Positions 44,912 through 58,216 of a stretch of DNA of 64,000 nt are shown piece by piece. Both the position numbers and the translations under genes were made by a program. The first letter of the stretch is position 1. Every line of letters starts with the position of its first letter. Under the pieces are notes generated by a model. It was given only the letters and a program-made list of their open reading frames with translations, had not been told where the DNA came from and ran no database searches. This DNA comes from Corbicula japonica. Taxonomy: Eukaryota > Mollusca > Bivalvia > Venerida > Cyrenidae. The stretch is taken from contig JAZAYU010000127.1 in assembly GCA_038501625.1 (NCBI GenBank), forward strand, positions 186,001 to 250,000, written 5' to 3'.

Positions 44912-46252
44912 TTCAACAAGTTACGTGGGAGAAGGTTAAAAACTTAAAATATTTACGCTTTGTCAACGTGAAGTTTTTTTTTTCTAATACATAAGTTAAC
45001 TGTTAAGAAGGAGGATCTCAAATGTAATTCGTATCAAGGAAAAAAAACGCATGTTAACATCTGAAAATGATAACGATCTCTCGTGCAAATGTTTTCATTC
45101 CCTAAACGTATATACAACATATGTTTGATTATTGTATCGATCATATATGTATCTATGATTTTTTTCTCTTATATTACCAGTAACCTTTTTTGTTTTGTTT
45201 ATAAAATTCTTCTATATGGAAAAAAAAGGTTTTTCATGTTTTTTCCTTTATTTTTTTATACGTAAGTAAACTGGTAAGAAGGGGGTTCTCAAATGTAATT
45301 AGTGACAATGAAAAAAACCCAACGCATTTTAACATGTGAAAATGATAACGATCTCTCGTGAAAAAAAAAACGTTTTTATTCCCTAAAAGTATATACAACC
45401 TATGAGTGTATATTGTATCAAACATGTGTGTTTCTATGCATTTTTTCTCTATTAGAAAATATCCGTATATACGACAATGGTGCCTGCTTCACTCAGCTAA
45501 TGAAATTCACGCCTGAAGAAGTCTTGATGAACATCAGTAGATTTGTAAAAATTGTAATGGCAAAATTCAAATGACCTGTTTCAAGTTCGCAATAGAACTA
45601 TGACCTATCTGTTTCATGTATTCATTTATCTTACTTCCTTCGTAGAATGTATCACAGGCGTAATGAACACGTTTCATTTTTCTTTTAAGTCTTCAAATCT
45701 CACAGTAATGTAAACCTTTTAAAAGAAATTCGAGTTTTCCTCCGTATTTATACTATTCACTTTATTCACAATATGTTTGTTAACACCTCGATATTTATGT
45801 TAAATGAACCTATAATCTGCTCTCCATCATATTATATATTGACTGTTCCCATGTTACATGTACTACACGTCTGGGAAAATAAATATGATGTTCTGTTCCG
45901 TTCTCTTATACATGTATTACCAGTAACCTTTTTGTTTATAAAATTCTTCAGTATGGAGGAAAAACTGATTTTTCACTCTTTTCTATATTTCGAATAACAT
46001 TTTTTTGTTATTTACATAACGTTTGGTATGAAAAATATATGTATGCGTGTTCAAATTTGCCATTGTTATGGGCAAAAAAAACTTTCATACAGGCATATCC
46101 TCCAATTAAATGTTATATTTTAATTTTGAAGAAATGATATAATGCGGAGCTTACAAACAATCGCACAGACTTTCTGACTGAGTTAATCACATGTGTGAAT
46201 AATAATCTAATGAGTTGTCACTGTTCTATTCTGTAAACTTATCATTTGTCTT

Positions 46253-46396
46253 AAAATCTGTCAATAAACCAATTAAAATTAAGATCACTGACACATGACT
46301 CAAATCACGTGTAAACTAGCAAAGACAAGATTTACTCTGACAAAATTTCGATTACTGATCAACATAAGCTCAGATGCCCAGAAAAGTATAAACTAA
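46253..46396 (+). promoter_or_regulatory. Promoter block of copy A8 with altered TATA box
   Basis: The core and CACGTG are present, but the TATA element reads TATAAACTA (46,387-46,395) instead of TATAAAATA, the only such change among the eleven. Confidence 0.65.
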
Positions 46397-46443
46397 AGTT
46401 ACTGTTAATATCCGGAGTAGTCACAAAGCTGATATAGACAACC

Positions 46444-47670
46444 ATGGAAAGAATTCCGCTGATGAAAGTTACGTGTATTTCGTGGCAGAGTAAAATCACT
46501 TTTTGCTAAAATTGTTTACATTTACGAATTGAGTCCACGAAAGTGTTAAATGAATTTAGAAACAGGTTCTTTGCTTTGCTGACATTATAACGTGCAATTA
46601 ATTCTTTCAGATTATTCGTCCGGATATGACTCTACAGACATCTCCGACGCGGAATCCGTCACGTCCTGGGAATCACGTGACAGTCTACTCAGCACGGAAC
46701 AGGAGAGTAGAAGCAATCTTCTTTCAGCAGACGATAAAGAGGAAATGATGAGCTTCCATAGCACGCATGCGCTGTCTGAACACTTGAAGCTGATCCTGGC
46801 AATGCCTGAGATGTGTGACGTCACATTTCTTGTAGGACCACGTGAAGTTCCTGTACATGGTAATGAGAGCCGCAGACGATGTGAGGAACGCCGGAAAGAA
46901 CAAGAAAACGAAGAAAACCACGTCGACCAACATCGGTCGGTCTTTGTCGCAGAGACTAGTGATGCCGGTAAAGAAGTACGACTCCAAGGTTTTCCGACTG
47001 TTGATACAGTTTGTTCATTGTGGAAGCGCCACCATCACTGAGTCTACAGTAGCCGGTGAGTAGATGGAATACACATATCAATAATAAGAAATGTATGCCA
47101 TTTTCTATTTGTATTTTGTCTACGTTATTGTAAATATACCCCCAAATAGTCAGATATGCATTCGCGTCAGATAAATGTACATTATGTTTTGAGAATATTT
47201 TTTTTTTATTTTAGGTTTGTTTTGTGCCGCATGTCAATTTGAGTTGTCTGATCTGTCGAAGGCGTGTATGGACTTAGTGGAAAGATGTCTGAAAGCAGGT
47301 CGTGCCAAGGAGATCCTCTTCTCTACCCGGTGTTACAGTCATCACAAGGCAGCTACCCTCCTCTTCGATAAGGTGAGTTACACTAAATACATTTTTTTTA
47401 TTTTAGCTATTTTTTACATTTTTATTTTCTAATTATAACTTTTTATTAAAGTAATACAATTCTTCGGAAGATAAGAACGGTTTGCAATCGTTTTCGACTT
47501 GGATTATGTTTTCCAGTGCTGCATTACTATATATAAATTGGTTATTTTTGTATTTTTTTAATTATGGGAATACTGCTACATTTTATTAACCTTTATATCT
47601 TTCTTTATTCCAGATTTATTCGATCCTAGACAGACGCTTTATCGCACAACTGGAAGAAACACCTGTCTGA
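46444..47670 (+). pseudogene. BTB/POZ-domain gene, subfamily A, copy A8 (two internal deletions)
   Basis: The first deletion joins exon 1 after codon 7 (46,464) to the middle of intron 1, removing the rest of exon 1 and its donor; ATG is present at both ends in sister copies. The second fuses exon 2 (from 46,611) to exon 3 at about 46,860, removing intron 2, the BTB segment GVRAIMGTRSRVLYQLILKH and both splice sites; ACATGG lies at both breakpoints. The fusion puts exon 3 in a different frame, which stays open to a stop at 47,039-47,041. Exons 4 (47,215-47,372) and 5 (47,614-47,670) are undamaged. AATAAA at 47831-47836. Confidence 0.85.
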
Positions 47671-47836
47671 TCAATTCATGACGTCCTACTACGCCACGAG
47701 CAATTCTTATGGACGGCGCTTGTCATGATATCACAGAAAGTTTTCGCACGTGCTTCTTATGTCATTATGTTATATTGTTACAGTATTGTTAAACTTGTTT
47801 CATCTGTCGATGATTTATTAGGGGATGTGCAATAAA

Positions 47837-50800
47837 ACATATGCAAGAAATGTGTATTGGTTTTGTATTTCTACAAATGATTATCGTGTTATTGAGTGAC
47901 AGTTATAATTTGCATTTGAAATGTAAAATTTTACAGTCCTACAATATGAGGTCTATATGTTAGCGTCCCGGTTTAACACGAACAAAGCACTGGCCACATT
48001 AAGCAATAAGTTTTCTTATTATTCTCGATATGAGAAAGAAACATAGTATTAACTAACATCATAATAAACCTTCTCCCTTAATGTGTCCCTTCTTTGATTC
48101 CTAGATTAAAAAAGAGCGACATAAATATGTAGTTTTCGAATGTCGATGGCCTATTGGACCAGCTTTATTGTCGATGGCCTATTGGAACAGCTTTATACTG
48201 TAAACCCCCTCCCATGATCCTTTTTACAATTCTGCATTCTTCTTTAAAACTTCATAAAAACCCAATTGAATATACAATTTGTTATTTTACTCTGTTAAAG
48301 AGTATGTTTTTAATTGCGGCCATTTTGAATGCATCGTCGCACCCATAACGCGGTGCGATTACAGCCAGCGTCGGTTTTGTTCTAGACTAATTCTAATTCT
48401 ACTGTTTGGATTGATGGTGTGCAGCTTAAGTCCATGACTAATTTGTGCGAAATATAAAAAACATGAAAAAGGACAATAAGAAAAGAAAACACGTTCTCTG
48501 AGGGAAAGATGAACCTAACCCATCGTATTCAATAACTTCTATAGTAAGTAATCACTAGGGAGCACTACCTTACTACAATACTCAACATAAATAAAATGAA
48601 AATAGCAACCGTTATCGAAAACTTCGGCCATTTATGCAATGTGCAATTTAATTGCATTCAGAAACATTTCTTTTAAATACCATCTGTAACATTATTCTAT
48701 GTGTTATTTTCACATAAACAGTTTAAACGATGCACATATGAATATGTAAATAATATTTATAGTTAATTAATGGGAAAATTCCCAGTAATTCTACCGATGA
48801 AGAATCGGATCAAAGGCGTAAGCTCGCTATGCAGATATTGTTTTCTAACGACATTAACCGTGGTATGAAATTGCACTTAATATTTTTTGTTAATTTATTC
48901 CGTAATTTAGTACAGGTGGAATCATTTATTCGTAACAAAGCGAGATTCTTAGGTTTCTTTATTGCAGTTTAGAATTTAACCCGCTCATCAAATTGAATAA
49001 CCTCAATAATAAGTGCAATACTTACAAAGGCAACAAAGTTATTATTTTTGGGGAACATGTAGGCATTCCTGCCTAATATTGTTGTTATTTTTATTATTGT
49101 TGTAAACAGAAAATCAATCATGTCGCAATATTTTGGTTTGGATGATTAAAAAGCTAACAATAATGACCTTCGGAAGCAATATCTTAATAAAACATGTAAC
49201 TTTACTAAGATAGTTATTTCTTCCGATTGAAAAGATATTTATGGTTTTAAGTACTTTGTCAGTGGTTTTGCCCTAAACTGAAGCACACATGCATTGCTTT
49301 CCTTTTTGAAATTATAAAGTTGAAATACTTAAGTTTAACTAATGTTTATTAGATATGAGTGATAATGAAGAATTCAGCGCACAGAAAATGTTGTTACTTG
49401 CTTACATTCTGAGATCACTGTAAGTTACGAATGGCTCTAAAACGTCTAAGAAGACCTTTAATATCCTATAACAAAAATTAATTTGTTATGGAATATTTAA
49501 GATCATAAAATGCTGCTGTAACGATATATAACAAAACAAATATCTGAAATACTGGCGTCGTTAACACCGAATACGCCATTATTTTCTGTATCAGACAGCT
49601 TAATCCCAGTAAATCAGTTCAATGCCATGATATTATTCGAGGTGGCTATGGTTTTCTTGAGAAATAACGACTGTCGACGATATAATAAGATTAATTTAAC
49701 ATGAAATAAGACTAGAAATGTGTCCATAGGACACGGATGCCCCCGCTATGCATGTTTGTCATGGTGAACATTTATGCAAAGTTATTTGAAAATCCAATAA
49801 GTAATAACAAACTCACAGCCCAGACAAGAAAATTCTGGTTTTAGTAATAGTGACCTTGACCTTGGACCTACAGGCACGGGAATTGTACACAACACAACGC
49901 CTTGTCATAGTGAACATTTGTGCCAAATTATTTTGAAATCACTTTGTGAATAACGAAGTTATAGCCAGTACAAGGAATTTCTATTTTTTGTAACAGTGAC
50001 CTTGACCTTGGACCTACAGGCATGGGTATTGTACACAACACATTGTCTTGATATAATGAACATTTATACCAAGTTATTTTAAAATCCAATAAGAAATAAC
50101 AAAGTAACAGAGCAGACAAGATTTTTCCAACAAAATTCTATTTTTAGTAACAGTGACCTTAACCTTGGACCTACAGGCATGGGTGTTGTACGCGACACAC
50201 CGCCTTGTCATGGTGAACATTTGTGCCAAGTTATTTTGAAATCCCTCCATTCATATGAAAGTTACAGCCCGGACAAGAAAATTCTATTTTTAGTAACAGT
50301 GACCTTGACCTTGGACCTACAGGCATGGGTATTGTACGCGATACACCGTCTTGATATGGTGAACATTCATGCCAAGTTATTTTAAAATCCAATAAGAAAT
50401 AACAAAGTTACAGAGCGGACACGATTTTCGAACATACACACTGACACACTGACACACACACACACCCACACACAGCCAGGGTGAACACTATATGCCCTTC
50501 CGCCATTATGCGGGGGCATAAAAAGAGGTAAAACACTGGCGACAGCAGAAAACAACACATCAATTCGTCGTAGATAACATACAGATTTTTTGCGTGCAAA
50601 ATTTAGATAGACTTGCAGTTTGTCATTTGGTGAACTATGTGGAACCGGTTTTGTATCCATTCTTTCACAAAACCGTTCGTAAATTAAAAGGATTTTTTTC
50701 GTACCTGTCTTAACCATTGATTGCAAGTGTCGAAATGGCCGAAATCGTTATTAAGATACAATTAATTATTCGCATATAACATACATAGCAAATAAACAGA

Positions 50801-50924
50801 TATGCAATTATGTAATTTTGAAACGTGCAAACAATTGAACAAACATCAGTAAGTTTACATGACACGTGTGAATAATAATTTAAGGGACTGGCACTGCTCT
50901 TTTCTATAAACCAATCATATAATT
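47837..50924. other. A-to-B intergenic spacer (A8-B9)
   Basis: Matches the other A-to-B spacers except for an 0.81 kb repeat-bearing insertion at 49,710-50,520 and a short duplication of TGTCGATGGCCTATTGGA near 48,135-48,190. Nothing coding recognised. Confidence 0.7.
49710..50520. mobile_element. Non-autonomous element with internal tandem repeats (Helitron/pearl-like)
   Basis: Precisely missing from the two other A-to-B spacers. The left end carries GATGCCCCCGCTATGC and the right end ATTATGCGGGGGCATA, inverted relative to each other. Inside are four units of about 146-157 bp, each with GTGACCTTGACCTTGGACCT or a variant (49,849, 49,995, 50,152, 50,298), then an ACAC-rich microsatellite. This layout recalls bivalve pearl-type elements, but class assignment is tentative. 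No ORF of its own. Confidence 0.65.
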
Positions 50925-51066
50925 AAAATCTGTCAGTAAAACAATTAATGTTAAACCACGTGACACGACTCAATTCACTTGTAACATAGCATGGGCAAGA
51001 TATGCTCTGTCAAAATGTCGATTACTGGTCAACGTAAACTGAGATACCCCAAAAAGTATAAAATAA
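50925..51066 (+). promoter_or_regulatory. Conserved promoter block of gene B9
   Basis: TATAAAATA at 51057-51065, with the B-type core, CCACGTGACAC and ACCAATCA. Confidence 0.7.
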
Positions 51067-51193
51067 AGTAAATATCCAAAGAAGTCAAAATTTGATTACG
51101 AGTAATCGAAGGAGCTACTTAAACAAGCAACATATTTAATCTGAAAACATTGGCTTGGAAAGATTTCCCTTGGTGAACGCTAAACAAAGCGAT

Positions 51194-52966
51194 ATGTACA
51201 CAAATACGGACTTTGGATATGATTACGAAGGTTTGTTCCATTTCTATATTGAAAATAAAAACCTCTAAACTATAACATGCTTCTTAATATTGAAAAAAAA
51301 ACAACACTTTGAAATTATCAGTTTACGAGGGAGATTTTTTGTAGAATTTTTTATTGAGTAAAAATCACCTTTCCTTTAATATGTGTGAACTTACGTCGCC
51401 GTGAAATAGAAAAGTAAACACAGTTTTAATGTTCAATTAAATTAATATTTACAGCGGTGGTGAACATTGCCGTGTTATTATAATTGTTATTAATCTTTTC
51501 AGATTATTCGTCCGGATATGACTCTACGGACATCTCCGACGCCGAATCCGTCACGTCCTGGGAATCACGTGACAGTCTACTCAGCACGGAACTGGAGAGT
51601 AGCAGCAATCTTCTTCCAGCAGACGATAACGCGGAAGTGATGAGCTTCCACAGCACGCATGCGCTGTCTGAACACTTGAAGGTGATCCTGGCAATGCCTG
51701 AGATGTGTGACGTCACTTTCCTGGTAGGGCCAGGCGAAATTCCCGTTTATGGTGTGAGGGCAATAATGGGCACCAGAACTCGGTATGTCTTCTATTTGAG
51801 TGTTTATGTTCATTCAATTAAATTAAAATTACATTAATAGAGCCTTTATAATACAAATTGTTAACCGTACAATTTCGTGTTCGCTTCCTTTCGCACACAT
51901 GATATTCGATATTAAGTTCCTTGTTGTTGTTAATGCATATCAGGTCAATTATATTGGATACTCACGGTTAAGAGATAATAAAGTGTCTGTTTACTTTTAT
52001 ATTATATTAACTCATATGCGTAAATAAATTATTATTCAGGGTCTTGTACCAGCTGATACTAAAACACATGGCAATGCAAGCAGCAGACGACGAAAGAAAC
52101 GCCAAAAAGAGCAAGAAAACAAAGAAAACGAAATCAGTCGGCATAGGTCGGTCTTTTTCGCAGAGATTGGTGATTCCGGTAAAGGAGTACGACGCCGAGG
52201 TGTTCCAAATGTTGATACAGTTTGTTCATTGCGGAAGTGTGACCATCAGGGAAGATACGGTAGCCGGTGAGTATACAAATTACAACTGGCTTGATTTGTG
52301 TAATATTACTGGTCTGTTATCTTTAATATAGTATGATAAATCTAATATAATCATATATAATAAAGATGAAGTATAGAAACATTTAATAACGGAAATCACA
52401 CAAGAAAATAACATTCGCGAAAAATAAAATTGGTTGGTTACTTATTAAATTTAATTCTATTTTAGGTTTGTTTTGTGCCGCTTGCCACTTTGAATTGCCT
52501 GAGCTGTCGAAGGCATGTATGGACTTTGTTGAAAGATGTCTGAAAGCAGGTCGTGCCAAGGAGATTCTCTTATCTGCTCGCTGTTACAGTCATCACGAGG
52601 CAGTTAGCCATCTTTTTGATAAGGTAAGTTACATGTTGCCATGTCAGTAAATAAAATCTAGTTTACCATTGACAAACATTTGACCTCCGTCACCGGGGAA
52701 TTCTAAATTGATTTTAAATGGAGACATTATTCGTTGTCATTTAATGTTGTTAATATGTTTTGCGTAGTTGCGTAGTTTTAATAAATTGTCGCATTACCAT
52801 TGATTGTTAATATTTCTTGACAAGGACTGGATTTTCCATAAATTTACATGACGTACATTAAGGACTTAATGCCATCAAATTTGCTTATAATTCGTTTTAT
52901 ACCTTTCAGATTTATTCGATCCTGGACAGGCGCTATATCGCCAAACGGAAAGAAACCTCGGTCTGA
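51194..52966 (+). CDS. BTB/POZ-domain protein, subfamily B, copy B9 (ancestral ATG lost)
   Basis: Exons (51155)51194-51230, 51503-51782, 52040-52266, 52466-52623 and 52910-52966. The ancestral start at 51,155 is TTG, in the same GGCTTGGAAAG context as B2, so the change was probably inherited by both. Initiation at codon 14 (51,194) gives 252 aa. All exons are open with GT/AG borders. Features: DDNAEVMSFHS in exon 2, PGEIPVYG, GTRTR at the exon 2 end, KEYDAEVF in exon 3 and KRKETSV at the end. Its 3' flank matches B2, not B3 or B6. AATAAA at 53122-53127. Intron 3 (199 bp) is the uninterrupted counterpart of the LINE-bearing B2 intron. Confidence 0.75.
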
Positions 52967-53127
52967 TCAAATACAGATACTGACATTTGGATCTTCCAAA
53001 AACATATTCCAGGAAATTATACGGCTGGTACCAATGACTGCCTCAAGTGCTTGTTTTATCATTACAAAGTTGTTACAGTATTGTTGAATTTCTTCTGTTA
53101 ATGATTTATATGGGAATGTGCAATAAA

Positions 53128-56100
53128 ACATCCACAAGAAATGTGTTTATTGTTTATATATATCTGTACATTATCCAAAATCATTGTGGAAAACTTACTT
53201 TTTATCTGAAAAATTGCGCAATGTGAAGTTGCCATACACCACTGACAGCTTGAAGCTCTATACCCTTATAAGCAGTCATCTGCTCAAACATTTTATGTAA
53301 ACTGCTGAACTGTCACTTAACCTCTTCTGGATCCGCGACTGCGATAGTATAAATATAACCATTATTCCAAACACTTGTGAATAAAGAATGCTATCAAATT
53401 ATCAAACTATAATAAATCTTTCGTTACTCCGTCTTTCTATTTCTGAAAAAAAAAACAATCCTTCTGTTTGTTATAAAGAGGTTCTCTTTTTCGTAGTTTT
53501 GTGTGTTTGTGTTTGTAGCGTTATGCTACCGCAAGAAGAACACTAACAAAATGTAAGTGTGTTGGCCCAGGAACCCTCGTCGTGGTCGCTCGGACGAGCT
53601 ACTAAGACTGCGCACTGGAGAGCTTTGCTCGCCCAGTATATATGTAGAACCCATACTGATTACATAGCTACCGTTAATAACAAAGTTATATAATTATTGT
53701 AATAATAAATAGTCTGCAACCACAGCGATAACAGACCGATACAGTGATTGTACCCGCTGACCCTATCCGCAGGCAGTGTACAGTTCAAGCTTGACAAACT
53801 GACCCTCTGACAGGTTCATCGAGTACGATTCGATATCGCTGTAGTTGCTTATTATATTACAGTGTTGTCTTATTAGAAATTGATATTCTCATAACCCATG
53901 CTCTCTATTTTCGTTTTCTTGTTCTTTACGGCGTTCTTTTCATCGTCTGCTGCTATTTTTTGACTCCGTGGAGATGCTGTGTTTTCTGAGTGTGGCGATT
54001 TCTTAAATACATAATTATTACACTTTTTGTAAGATTTCAAAATTTTGATAAATATTTTTTATGTTGTTTTAACCCTTAGTGGTGTTTGATTTAGGGTCAG
54101 AGAACTGTTTATTTTCTAACTGACTGGTCCATATAGTCCGTTTTAATAGATGAGAACTTTTTCTCTTCATCCGAGGGCCTCTTCTTTGCAGGGATTACAT
54201 GTCAGGAAAAGAAATGAAAGCAATTTCATCCCTATATCTTGTTTGTTCGAGTCTATGTCTTGTTTGATAGAAGTGGACTGGTGCCGGAACAGCGGATGTA
54301 TATTTGTGGCACAGTATTTGCGATTCAGAGTTTAAAGTATGGTCTGTTCGGTAAGAAATCAGTAATTTTCTTACAAGTTAGTTAACCCCCTGTGTGTTTT
54401 TTGAATAGATGGAATGCAGATCTTCGCACCGATATATTATTGTCTAGGAATAAGGTGATAGAAATAAAATTTTATGAGCATTGAATTTTGGGAATTTGAG
54501 CCCTATTGGAATTAGAAATACTTTGGTTGAACCTACATAAAGTTCCATATTAAAGCCATTTGAAAGGAACATAACTCTTACAATAACGAAATAGGAGTTA
54601 TCATTCTTCTTGTCACTGATGGCTTTGTTTATGCAGATAATGTATTCAAACAATTAAGATAATAGAACAAGAACTTTCCAACTTATAGGCAACATTATGT
54701 TTTATGTTTAAGTCTTTAAAAGGGGACATAACTCAAGAGTATTGAAACATCTTGTTGTCAATGATGGCTTTGTTTAGGCAAATGATTATATATTTCAAGT
54801 ATAATGTTAATAGGACAAGGACTTTCAATGTTATAGGCAACATTAAGTTTGATATTTAAAAGACATTTGAAAGGGGCATAACAAAAAATAATATAACAAA
54901 AGTGATCATTTTTGTTGTCGGAGATGGCTTTAATCATGCAGATGATATATTCTAATTATTAAGGTCAAATACCTACAAACTTATGGGGCAACATAAAGTT
55001 TCACATTTAAGTTTAGGGGCTAACGGACAACGTAGCCGCCAACAACATCGCCGCCGGCAGACAATATGATCCATACGTGTCTACATGCCATTGCAAGTGA
55101 CGCAATAATAAGCAATGTCATACAATGAATTTAACATCATTAAAAATCGAAGCAAAAAGGTGTGACGAGAGCCTGCATATATATTACACAGCGGAAATTC
55201 TAAATAAGTACCAACATTCTAACGAAATTTTTCTAGAGAAGTTCAAACTTCAGAGCCGTCTTTTTGTTAACATGTCATGCTAATGACCGGCTAGCTTTTT
55301 GGAAAGCTAACACTTGTCTTCCAATGGCGCTTGTTTACCCAGAAAAATCGGTCACGTAGTTCTACCGCCATTACTTTCTAAACTTGTACGTTGCAGACAT
55401 TTCACGCTGTGTTTCTGCGTTTGACATTTTTCTATTGCCGACAGTCTTATTTCCAATAAGAATATCCCAGACTTTCCTTATAATAATAGAAAGGTCGGCT
55501 TCTAACTGAAAAATAGTTTTCGTTCAAAATTGAAAGCACTGTTTGAACATTCGAAGAGTGCATCTGTGACGTCAATACTCTTCCGGAACTACATGTATAT
55601 CTCTAATGACTGTTGTATTTTGTAAAATTCACCGTGTTGTATTTATATTATACATTGCTGAAATAAGCCTGAAGATGTTCTGTTTTGTTCCATTTCTCAG
55701 TTGATTTATTGTAGAACTTATCCTATACCTTGCCTCCCTAACTTTTCACAGAAACACTGATAATCAGCAATATCATTTCGATTTATTTTATTTGCAGAGA
55801 TATATTTTATGATATTTATGTTTAATTGTACTTTTTTATTTTCGTTTGCATTGTATGAATATGTTCTTCATTTTCTTGTACTGGCTATTGTAGTATTTAA
55901 AACAAAATTTCGAATTTACGGAATTTTCTTTATTTTCATCACGAGGATCGTTTGAGTTAATTGTTAATTATCAAATATTTGTTAGAAATAGTGTTCTAAA
56001 TTATGATTATGTTAAAATTCCTTAAACAATGTAACCAGTGTTATTATTTTGAAGCGTACAAACAATTGCACAAAGATAGATAACTTTATGGCACGTGTGA

Positions 56101-56161
56101 ATAATATGCTTTAGAACTGTCTGGCTGTCACTGCTCTTTTCTATAAACAATCATAATACTT
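53128..56161. other. B-to-C intergenic spacer (B9-C10)
   Basis: The first 1.2 kb matches 10.08-11.2 kb. Then comes an insertion with tandem repeats (about 54,304-55,060) and a 135 bp block (55,060-55,194) inverted relative to 11,217-11,351. After about 55,340 it returns to the common B-to-C spacer (compare 23.4 kb on). The three 500-600 bp repeats of the other B-to-C spacers are missing. No gene recognised. Confidence 0.7.
54500..55010. repeat. Diverged tandem repeats of about 155 bp
   Basis: The motif AAAGGGGACATAACTC and variants recurs near 54,561, 54,718 and 54,870, with GATGGCTTTGTTTA and TATAGGCAACATTA at matching offsets. They lie in the segment that the B2-B3 spacer lacks. Confidence 0.6.
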
Positions 56162-56306
56162 AAAATCTGTCCACAGACCAATTAAAATTAAGATACGTGA
56201 CACCTGACTCCAATCACGTGAAACATAGCAAGGACAAGATTTACTCTGTCAAAATGTCGATTACTGGTCAACGTAAGCTCAGATGCCCAGACAAAATATA
56301 AAATAA
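56162..56306 (+). promoter_or_regulatory. Conserved promoter block of gene C10
   Basis: TATAAAATA at 56297-56305 with the C-type double E-box and the usual core. The CCAAT-like box just upstream of the block is reduced to AAACAATCA. Confidence 0.7.
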
Positions 56307-56374
56307 GGTAAAAATCTAAGTAAGTCATAAATTTGACAACACATTCATAAAGAAGTAATAAAACTTACATAAAG

Positions 56375-58216
56375 ATGGAAAGACTTCCGTTGATGAACGC
56401 TGAGGCAGACGATATGTACGCAGACACGGCATTTAGTTATGAAGGTTAGTTGAGTTTTATTTCTTGAAAACAAATAATCATCGAATATATATTTTCTTCA
56501 AAAAAGACACTAACAATTTGACACAATACATTGAAATAATGAACTCATTTTACAGTATACGTTTATTGCTTAATATTTTCGTTTACATATATGTCAATTA
56601 ACGAATTGGCCTCACGCCGAAATGAGAGACTTAACGTGTTATTATATCTTGCAGATTCTTCGTCCGGATATGACTCTACAGAAATCTCTGACGCTGAATC
56701 CGTCACGTCCTGGGGATCACGTGACAGTCTACTCAACACGGAACAGAGTAGCAATAATCTTCTTCCAGCAGACGATAAAGCGGAAATGATGAGCTTTCGT
56801 AGCACACATGCGCTGTCTGAACACTTGAAGCTGATCCTGGCAATGCCTGGGATGTGTGACGTCACATTCCTTGTAGGGCCACGTGAAGTTCCCGTACATG
56901 GTGTGAGGGCAATAATGGGCACCAGAAGTCGGTAGGTACACTATATGATTATGCAGTTTACGCACTAAACGTTCATTCTCACTTTATTCCTGATAGGCTC
57001 TTCGCAGCAGAAGTTCTAAAAGTAGTAACATCTAAAATAGAACTCCACTCGTACAAAATATATTTAATCCATTCATTTCTGTGATTTTGTTATGACAGCA
57101 AAACTTTAATAGAAACACATTATTTATTAATTTCTTTCACGATACGATTCCTGTATTCATATTGTGAAATATGTTATCATTCAGGGTCTTGTACCAGCTG
57201 ATATTGAAGCATATGACGATGCGAGCAGCAGACGACGAAAGAAACGCCGGAAAGAACAAGAACACAAAGAAAACCACGTCGGTCGGCATCGGTCGAACAT
57301 TATCGCAGAGACTAGTGATTCCGGTAAAGAAGTACGACGCCGAGGTGTTCCGAATGTTGATACAGTTTGTTCATTGTGGAAGCGTCACGATCACTGAAGA
57401 TACAGTAGCTGGTGAGTAGATATACACATGACAGCTTTTAAATAATATTGGCTTGGATAAGACTGCGAAATAGAATCCGCACCAAATAAATTGTGTATTT
57501 TTCCCACTTCCTTATAGAGTTGCACCAGTCTCAACGAACCCAAATTCTTGTGGAATCAACCTCTCATTAACTATCGGGCGGATTTCTTTCAACTTGCACA
57601 GATGATAGGCAAGATGTGTAGATGATCATAAAGAAAAGATTTTTTCCTACGACCATTTTTACCCGAGTTGTTTGTTGTAGCATCAGCGTCCCACGCACAC
57701 ATTCTATTTATTTTCTTGCAGTATGACGACCTAAACAATTCACTGTATATTTTCATATTCATGTTTTTATATTTTAGGTTTGTATTGTGCCGCGTGCCAT
57801 TTTGAGTTACCTGATCTGTCCAAGGCTTGTATGGACTTTGTGGAAAGATGTATGAAAGCAGGTCGTGACAAGGAGATTCTCTTATCTGCTCGCTGTTACA
57901 GTCACCACAAGGCAGCTTCCCTCCTCTTTGATAAGGTATGTTACGCGTTTCTTTTCACGGAGTTTGTACAAGTAGGCTGACACACACAAAAAATAACCAC
58001 TGGCATCGACAAACATCAGCGCTGAATCATAGGACAATGTTAAGCTTGTTAACTATGTAATTATTTTCTTTAAAAATTTTGCTTACGTAATTTAATACTT
58101 ATTTATGATTGATAACAAATACTTTCGTCATATGCTAACAGTATTATTTACTTTTTCAGATTTATTCGATCCTGGACAAACGCTACATCACCAAACTAGA
58201 AGAAACATCTGTCTGA
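56375..58216 (+). CDS. BTB/POZ-domain protein, subfamily C, copy C10 (intact, 3 codons shorter)
   Basis: Exons 56375-56444, 56655-56931, 57185-57411, 57778-57935 and 58160-58216 give 262 aa. Two codons are missing at the end of exon 1 (SYE instead of SYDYE) and one Glu in the TEQSSNN stretch of exon 2; both deletions keep frame. Other changes: MPGMCDVTF in place of MPEMCDVTF, ERCMKAGRDKEIL in exon 4, and YITKLEETSV at the C-terminus. Splice sites and phases are intact. AATAAA at 58372-58377. The Glu-to-Gly change sits beside the BTB landmark and is unique to this copy. Confidence 0.84.

Larger units (their letters stand above)
42305..46252. other. C-to-A intergenic spacer (C7-A8)
   Basis: Contains the SINE-like sequence (42.52-42.66 kb), the tRNA-like fragment (43,361-43,419), the shortened exon-like fragment (43,467-43,648) and a 0.95 kb nested insertion (43,967-44,911). 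The foldback element of the second and fourth spacers is absent. The locally duplicated block seen at 960-1400 is also present here (44,975-45,400). No complete gene. Confidence 0.7.
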
